Part shown: positions 6,808-10,956 of the stretch, in pieces
How positions within the stretch are numbered: position 1 is the first letter of the stretch
Layout of the letters: each line of letters opens with the position of its first letter
NCBI GenBank assembly: GCA_016776705.1
Contig: JADHSW010000090.1
Span: forward strand, 1-10,956
Origin: Rhodospirillales bacterium
GTDB taxonomy: Bacteria > Pseudomonadota > Alphaproteobacteria > Rhodospirillales > JABHCV01
Direction: 5' to 3'
DNA length: 10,956 nucleotides
Program-made: the position numbers and the translations under genes
The notes under the pieces: model-generated
The model's input: the letters and a program-made list of their open reading frames with translations, nothing else
Databases searched by the model: none
What the model was told of the DNA's origin: nothing

Positions 6808-7140
6808 TTGGCCATTGAAATTCGCAGACTGATCGTGAACGAGGATGAACTGAAGCAGATTTGCACTGATTATATTGCATCGGGCGACGCTCAGGCTCCC
6901 AAAGGGGCCGTCATGAGCCTGAAAATTGAAAAGGACAGCCCGTTCAAGGTTTCCGTGCACATCCAGACATCCGAAGGCCAGCAAATTCCCTTCCAGATGG
7001 ATGAAAATCAGCTTGTAACGGCACTGATCGGTTATTGCGCCCTGAAAATGATTCCGGTTTCCAGAAATGCCAAGAAGACCGTCAAGAAAACCGACAAGGG
7101 GATGATCGCCTTCGATATGGTGCTGCAATCAACGATTTAG
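6808..7140 (+). CDS. Conserved-looking small protein of unknown function
   Basis: I do not recognise this protein. From the TTG at 6808 it has 110 residues and looks like a soluble alpha/beta protein: an N-terminal strand AIEIRRLIV, a charged helix (NEDELKQICTDYIA), two amphipathic strands (AVMSLKIEKD and KVSVHIQTSEG), a helix (QLVTALIGYCALKMI) and a basic stretch NAKKTVKKTDKG (88-99). No signal peptide, membrane segment or catalytic motif is visible. The TTG start is favoured because AAAAGGA lies eight bases before it. An in-frame ATG at 6769 would add 13 residues but has no ribosome-binding site and lies in AT-rich, promoter-like DNA. The gene is divergent from the riboswitch and converges with the CoA-transferase gene, overlapping its stop by four bases. 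Its codon use resembles its neighbours, which supports a real gene. Confidence 0.75.
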   Translation: MAIEIRRLIVNEDELKQICTDYIASGDAQAPKGAVMSLKIEKDSPFKVSVHIQTSEGQQIPFQMDENQLVTALIGYCALKMIPVSRNAKKTVKKTDKGMIAFDMVLQSTI

Positions 7141-8384
7141 GACGAAATCAATCCGTCCTCATGCAGCTTTTCCAGCTGATCTTCGCTCAAATCCAGAATC
7201 TCCATCAACACCTCATTGGTATGCTGCCCAAGTGTTGGTGGGCCATAACGATACCTGACCGGAGTTGCGGAAAGATTGATCGGATTTCCGATCAGATCGA
7301 CCGAACCACTGCCCGCCGTATCGTGGGGAACGGATATTTTCATTTGCCGGTGCTTTATCTGCGGGTCTTCGAAAACCTGGGCGATATCATTCACCGGACT
7401 GGCCGGCACACCCAGTTTTTCAAGCCCGTCCAGCCAGAACTGACGCGACTGGCCCTTTAAAACCGGGATCAGGATATCGATCAGGGTATCGCGATTGGCA
7501 ATGCGGCTGGAATTGGTTTGATAAAGCGGATCTGTGGCGATTTCCGGGATTTCGGCAAAGGCGCAAAAGCGGCTGAACTGGGCGTCGTTGCCAACCGCCA
7601 GAATAAAAGGATCATCGGCGGTATCGAACAACTGATAAGGCACAATATTGGGATGCGCGTTTCCGCGCCGCCGGGGCACGTCGCCTGAGGTCAGATAATT
7701 CAGCCCTTCATTGGCAAGCCAGGCGACCTGGGTGTCAAGCAGGGCCAGATCGATATGTTGCCCCTGACCGGTTAAATCACGATGGCGAATGGCGGCAAGA
7801 ATGGAAACGGCGGCGTACATACCGCACATGATATCGGAAATGCCCACGCCCACCTTCATGGGCTGACCATCCGGCTCGCCGGTAATACTCATGATGCCGC
7901 CCAGGCCCTGGGCCAGATAATCATAGCCCGCGCGCGGCGCATAAGGTCCGGTTTGGCCGAAGCCTGTGATCGAGCAGTAAATCAGACCTGGAAATTCATC
8001 CTTCAGTTGATCATAGGAAAGGCCATATTTAGCCAGTCCGCCAGCCTTGAAATTTTCCACCAGGACATCACATTTTGCCGCCATCCGGCACACCAGGTCC
8101 TGGCCCTCACGCCGCGAAAGATCGATGCTGACAGAACGCTTGTTGCGGTTGGCGCTCAGATAATAGGCGCTTTCACGGGTATCCTCGCCATTCTTGTCCT
8201 TGATATAGGGGGGGCCCCACTTTCGTGTATCGTCCCCGGCGCCGGGTCTTTCAACCTTGATGATATCGGCGCCCAGATCACCCAATAGCTGGGTGCTCGT
8301 TGGTCCAGCAAGAATACGCGTCAGATCAAGAACCCTGATATCCGAAAGCGCGCCCTCTTTTAATCCGATATTTTTATCAGCCAT
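7137..8384 (-). CDS. Family III CoA-transferase (CaiB/BaiF-like)
   Basis: Family III CoA-transferases move CoA between organic acids through an aspartyl-CoA thioester intermediate. This 415-residue protein has the usual length. IRVLDLTRILAGP (16-28) and LGADIIKVERPGAGDDTR (37-54) are the N-terminal CoA-binding signature. NKRSVSIDL lies at 81-89, DVLVENFKAG at 106-115 and CSITGFGQTGP at 137-147. The catalytic aspartate is most likely D184 in GVGISDIMCGMYAA. The substrate cannot be read from sequence. The overall style is closest to what I know of the mammalian SUGCT group (succinate/glutarate-type donors), but this is an impression. The start is ATG 8384, with GGGAG about ten bases upstream. 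The gene stands alone on the minus strand behind a candidate promoter at 8444-8473, and its stop overlaps the convergent small gene by four bases. Confidence 0.95.
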   Translation of the reverse strand: MADKNIGLKEGALSDIRVLDLTRILAGPTSTQLLGDLGADIIKVERPGAGDDTRKWGPPYIKDKNGEDTRESAYYLSANRNKRSVSIDLSRREGQDLVCRMAAKCDVLVENFKAGGLAKYGLSYDQLKDEFPGLIYCSITGFGQTGPYAPRAGYDYLAQGLGGIMSITGEPDGQPMKVGVGISDIMCGMYAAVSILAAIRHRDLTGQGQHIDLALLDTQVAWLANEGLNYLTSGDVPRRRGNAHPNIVPYQLFDTADDPFILAVGNDAQFSRFCAFAEIPEIATDPLYQTNSSRIANRDTLIDILIPVLKGQSRQFWLDGLEKLGVPASPVNDIAQVFEDPQIKHRQMKISVPHDTAGSGSVDLIGNPINLSATPVRYRYGPPTLGQHTNEVLMEILDLSEDQLEKLHEDGLISS

Positions 8385-8443
8385 ACCTTATGGTCTCCCT
8401 TCCAAGACAGGGAAGCTATCGCGGCAGAGGCTTTCGAACAATA

Positions 8444-8473
8444 CGTATATTCAGCACCCGCCATCCCGGACAA
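8444..8473 (-). promoter_or_regulatory. Candidate promoter of the CoA-transferase gene
   Basis: On the minus strand TTGTCC (8468-8473) and TATACG (8444-8449) are separated by 18 bases; each matches the sigma70 consensus at 4 of 6 positions. The expected start near 8437 leaves an untranslated leader of about 53 bases. The -35 element begins inside the T tract of the preceding terminator. Confidence 0.35.
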
Positions 8474-8504
8474 AAAAATGGCCGATCCCCAAAGGGATCG
8501 ACCA
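8472..8504 (-). terminator. Strong intrinsic (rho-independent) terminator
   Basis: On the minus strand the arms around CGATCCC/GGGATCG (8483-8489 with 8494-8500) extend to TGG/CCA after one C-A mismatch, giving about ten pairs around a 4-base loop. Seven T residues (8472-8478) follow directly. It would end transcripts coming from tRNA-Gly or from a small RNA between the tRNA and this site, before the CoA-transferase gene. Confidence 0.88.
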
Positions 8505-8547
8505 TTCACTAGCTTGGGAGCTATGTTTTCTCTATTTATAGAGTGAA
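8472..8547 (-). ncRNA. Candidate small RNA or structured tRNA-Gly trailer
   Basis: Ahead of the terminator hairpin the minus strand contains two perfect hairpins, CTCTA-TAAA-TAGAG (8530-8543) and TAGCT-CCCA-AGCTA (8510-8523). They are enclosed by TTCAC pairing with GTGAA (8543-8547 with 8505-8509), which makes a small three-way junction. The loop region GCTCCCAAGC shows an exposed CUCCC, which resembles the anti-Shine-Dalgarno loops known in several alphaproteobacterial small RNAs such as MmgR and AbcR. Alternatively TATAAA (8535-8540) could be a -10 element, giving a shorter RNA of about 55 bases starting near 8528. I see no good -35 for it. I cannot assign an RNA family. Confidence 0.4.
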
Positions 8548-8582
8548 CGGGCGTATTGATATTAAACAAAGCGCCCATGGCC

Positions 8583-8598
8583 CTTGATTTCAATCAAG
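8583..8598. repeat. Perfect 7-bp inverted repeat downstream of tRNA-Gly
   Basis: CTTGATT (8583-8589) and AATCAAG (8592-8598) are perfect complements separated by two bases. A tight 2-base loop makes it a better protein-binding dyad or tRNA trailer stem than a terminator, as no T run follows on either strand. Confidence 0.4.
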
Positions 8599-8620
8599 CG
8601 AAGAGAAACAAGCTTGAAAT

Positions 8621-8694
8621 TGGAGCGGATGAGGGGAATCGAACCCCCGTCGTAAGCTTGGGAAGCTTCTGCTCTGCCATTGAGCTACATCCGC
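8621..8694 (-). tRNA. tRNA-Gly (anticodon CCC)
   Basis: The minus strand folds as a 74-base cloverleaf with an encoded CCA. The acceptor stem GCGGATG pairs with CATCCGC, followed by the U discriminator and CCA. The D arm reads AGCTCAATGGCAGAGC. The anticodon loop TTCCCAA within GAAGC/GCTTA gives anticodon CCC. The T arm carries GGTTCGATTCC. The loop context resembles E. coli glyU. G27-A43 is unpaired in the anticodon stem. Confidence 0.96.
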
Positions 8695-8714
8695 AAATTA
8701 CCTGGCCCGCCCGA

Positions 8715-8744
8715 ATGATACCCACCGCTTCGCTATGCTGTACA
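8715..8744 (-). promoter_or_regulatory. Candidate promoter of tRNA-Gly
   Basis: On the minus strand TGTACA (8739-8744) and TATCAT (8715-8720) are 18 bases apart, matching the sigma70 consensus at 4/6 and 5/6. The predicted start near 8708 is about 14 bases before the mature tRNA, the same distance as inferred for tRNA-Gln. Confidence 0.42.
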
Positions 8745-8872
8745 TCCTCTTTGCCAAAACGACTTGATCTGGGGCATTTTTCCACGGGGTAACGTCGGAT
8801 ACCCTGATAGGTGATCTTGAAAGACTCTTTAATCTGCTGATCGTTCGGTTTAGCGACCTCAACGGATAAAAC

Positions 8873-10956
8873 ATGGGAATACCAGGCACTCAGGCAACGC
8901 CTTCTTTCGGAAAACGGGAAGTTTTTATAGAATTTTCTATAATTTTTTTCCCGTTGGCTGCTCTCCTGAGCCTCAGTTTTTTGCTATATTATTCCACCGT
9001 AGACAATCTGAAAACTGCCAAAATCAAAAGCGAAGAGCGATTTTATGTGGAAATCGCCAAGAATCAGATCGGTCAGGAACTGGAGTTCCTCGGCTCGGAT
9101 GCCCTGGTTCTGGCGCGCAATGACAAGCTGGAAAAACTGATTGGGTGGGATACTCATTTTCACCGTCGGGCCCTCGCGCAGACATTTTTGAGTATCGCCC
9201 AACAGCGCCGGTTTTATGATCAAATTCGTTATATCGACGCCAAGGGAATGGAAATCGCCAGGGTCAACTTTAATTCGGAAAATCCCGAAATCGTCCCCGA
9301 TGACCAGCTGCAAAACAAGGCCAACCGGTATTATTTTCAGGAAACCCTGAAGCTTGAAAAAGGCGAGCTGTATGTATCGCCTTTTGACCTTAATAAAGAG
9401 CGCGGAGAAATCGAAGAACCTTACAAGCCGATGCTGCGGATCGGCACCCCGATCTTTGACTCCCTGGGCAGGAGACAAGGGGCGATTATCCTGAATTATC
9501 TGGGCGCGAGATTGATAGAAAGGTTTGATGGCGCCTTACTTCGTTCTGCGGGCAACGCCATGTTCATAAACGAAAAGGGTCACTGGTTTCGCAACCCTGA
9601 TCGAGAGGACGAATGGGGGTTTATGACTGGTAATGAGCGCACTTTCGCAAGCACAGCGCCAGACGTCTGGGCGCAAGTCAGGAAAACCAATGAAGGTCAA
9701 CTTCAGGCGCCGTCCGGGCTTTATACCTTTACGACAATCAATCCCGCATTGCACGCTGCCAGGCTAAACAATAAAAACAGCAATCCAAACAGCGCTACCT
9801 GGAAAATAATCACTCACATCCCTGCTTCTGTCATTACTTTAGATAACGTTTGGCAGGATCATGCCTCATTGGCATCAATGTATGCATTGCTGATGATCCT
9901 GTCCTTCTTTGCCTGCGTTTACGTTACCTTTGCCCGCCTGTACAAAAAACAAAGCCAGCAGGCGCTTCTTAAAAGTGAGGAACGCTTCAGGCAAATTGCC
10001 GAAATATCGTCTGACTGGGTCTGGGAGATGGATAAAGATTTGCGCCTGTCATACTTGTCGTCTTCCTTTGAACAGTTGACCGGTGTTGACCCTTCCTATT
10101 TGATCGGCAAAACACGCCCGCAGCTAACCAGGCCTGAAGAATTATCCAGTCCTGACTGGCAGAAGCACATTGAGGATATTGAGGCCCACAGGGAATTCAA
10201 AAATTTTCCATTAAAATTCTTCGATCCGGGTGGAAACGTTCGACATTTCAGTGTCAGCGGCGTCCCCGTATTTGACACGGTTGGACAATTTTCAGGTTAT
10301 CGGGGCACTTGTTCGGACATGACGAAAATGGTCAAAGCGGAAGAACTGTTAAGAATTACGACAGAACGCGCACAAAGCGCCAATCGTGCCAAATCTGATT
10401 TTCTGGCCAGCATGAGTCATGAACTGCGAACACCTTTAAATTCCATTATTGGTTTTTCACAAATGTTGAAGGATGAAACCTTTGGTTCCGTGGGCGGCCA
10501 GAATAATCAGGAATACGTAGAAATTATCAATTCCGCCGGCACCCATCTTCACAGGCTCATCGGCGATATTCTTGATATTTCAAAAATTGAAGCAGGTGAG
10601 TTCGAGTTGACCACCGGCATTATTGATATTCCCGCCCTGCTTGATGAATGCAAGACCATGCTGGGAGAAAGAGCCGCAAAAAAAAGAATTTCGGTTTCAG
10701 TCCTGCTTCCAGAAACCGGCCCGTCAATTCTTGCCGACGAGCTAAAAATCAAACAGATCATCCTTAACCTCCTATCCAATGCCATCAAATTCAGCCTTGA
10801 GGACGGGAAAATCTGCCTTGAGGCCGGCATTGACAGAAACAACGGGATTTATCTGAAGATTACAGATACAGGGATCGGCATTTCACCCGAAGATATCCCC
10901 ACCATCACCAACCCGTTCGAACAAACCGCGAATGTCATGACCCGCCAGCAAGAAGG
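8873..10956 (+). CDS. Membrane sensor histidine kinase (Cache-PAS-HisKA-HATPase), 3' end cut by window
   Basis: The frame is open from ATG 8873 to the window edge (694 codons seen, no stop). A first membrane helix (about 18-40) and a second (about 333-356) enclose a periplasmic region of nearly 300 residues. Its segment NRYYFQETL...LYVSPFDLN...PMLRIGTPIFD resembles double-Cache ligand-sensing domains. A cytoplasmic PAS domain follows (about 368-490, SEERFRQIAEISSDWVWEMD onward). The HisKA dimerisation helix contains SHELRTPLNSIIGF with phospho-acceptor H516. In the ATPase domain the N box lies at about 632-640 (NLLSNAIKF), the G1 box DTGIG at 665-669, and the F box starts at NPFEQ (F682). The remaining G2 box, and any receiver domain, lie outside the window. 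The start has only a weak GGA six bases upstream, with no clear promoter in 8745-8872. The signal sensed and the partner regulator cannot be told from this window. Confidence 0.95.
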   Translation, partial: MGIPGTQATPSFGKREVFIEFSIIFFPLAALLSLSFLLYYSTVDNLKTAKIKSEERFYVEIAKNQIGQELEFLGSDALVLARNDKLEKLIGWDTHFHRRALAQTFLSIAQQRRFYDQIRYIDAKGMEIARVNFNSENPEIVPDDQLQNKANRYYFQETLKLEKGELYVSPFDLNKERGEIEEPYKPMLRIGTPIFDSLGRRQGAIILNYLGARLIERFDGALLRSAGNAMFINEKGHWFRNPDREDEWGFMTGNERTFASTAPDVWAQVRKTNEGQLQAPSGLYTFTTINPALHAARLNNKNSNPNSATWKIITHIPASVITLDNVWQDHASLASMYALLMILSFFACVYVTFARLYKKQSQQALLKSEERFRQIAEISSDWVWEMDKDLRLSYLSSSFEQLTGVDPSYLIGKTRPQLTRPEELSSPDWQKHIEDIEAHREFKNFPLKFFDPGGNVRHFSVSGVPVFDTVGQFSGYRGTCSDMTKMVKAEELLRITTERAQSANRAKSDFLASMSHELRTPLNSIIGFSQMLKDETFGSVGGQNNQEYVEIINSAGTHLHRLIGDILDISKIEAGEFELTTGIIDIPALLDECKTMLGERAAKKRISVSVLLPETGPSILADELKIKQIILNLLSNAIKFSLEDGKICLEAGIDRNNGIYLKITDTGIGISPEDIPTITNPFEQTANVMTRQQE
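8914..8954 (+). repeat. Inverted repeat with T run in the first kinase codons
   Basis: Outer arms ACGGGAA (8914-8920) and TTCCCGT (8948-8954) enclose a perfect 8-bp inner dyad, TTATAGAA (8925-8932) with TTCTATAA (8935-8942), followed by seven T residues (8943-8949). The element lies entirely within codons 14-28 of the sensor kinase, at the start of the first membrane helix. It looks like an early intragenic terminator or an RNA fold over the start of the gene, but AT-rich phenylalanine/isoleucine codons also favour such patterns by chance. Confidence 0.45.

Noticed and set aside
8549..8576. GGGCG/CGCCC pairing around an 18-base loop near tRNA-Gly
   Set aside because: Five pairs with a long AT-rich loop are weak, and no T run follows; chance is sufficient.
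8698..8889. Minus-strand 63-codon frame upstream of tRNA-Gly
   Set aside because: It crosses the candidate tRNA promoter and the kinase start, has no ribosome-binding site and no recognisable composition.
1..10956. CRISPR array, insertion sequence, toxin-antitoxin or phage defence system
   Set aside because: I saw no regularly spaced repeats, transposase, terminal repeats with target duplications, or defence-type domains in any frame.

Overview
The window looks like ordinary chromosomal DNA of an alphaproteobacterium, probably a Rhodospirillales-like lineage of moderate GC content. I infer this from protein style: a membrane ETF-quinone oxidoreductase, a family-4-like uracil-DNA glycosylase of the 'CALKKTATNLVF' type, a TPR protein directly upstream of ispE, and a CbtB/CbtA cobalt-transport pair behind a cobalamin riboswitch. 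I cannot name the genus. I see no phage, insertion sequence, CRISPR array or plasmid gene.

Region 1 (1-4641, minus strand). Read from right to left this is ETF-quinone oxidoreductase, a secreted or lipid-anchored TPR protein, ispE and tRNA-Gln(UUG). The TPR and ispE genes are almost contiguous. The tRNA has its own candidate promoter. It is followed by an 8-bp hairpin and then by a long bulged hairpin.

Region 2 (4642-7140). A uracil-DNA glycosylase runs on the plus strand, divergent from ETF-QO, and converges on cbtA with a 4-base stop-codon overlap. cbtB and cbtA (minus strand) sit behind a compact cobalamin riboswitch, so cobalt uptake is probably shut down when B12 is plentiful. Divergent from the riboswitch is a 110-residue protein I do not recognise; it probably starts at TTG.

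Region 3 (7137-8700, minus strand). A family III CoA-transferase converges on the small unknown gene, again with a 4-base TTAG overlap. Upstream of it are a strong intrinsic terminator, a structured RNA region that may be a small RNA, and tRNA-Gly(CCC).

Region 4 (8873-10956, plus strand). A membrane sensor histidine kinase (TM, Cache-like periplasmic domain, TM, PAS, HisKA, HATPase) runs off the right edge.

I find no clearly new multi-gene system. The best second-look items are the structured RNA between tRNA-Gly and the CoA-transferase gene, the riboswitch expression platform with a possible kissing loop, the reduced Fe-S cysteine set of the glycosylase, the large inverted repeat in the first codons of the kinase, and the unknown 110-residue protein.
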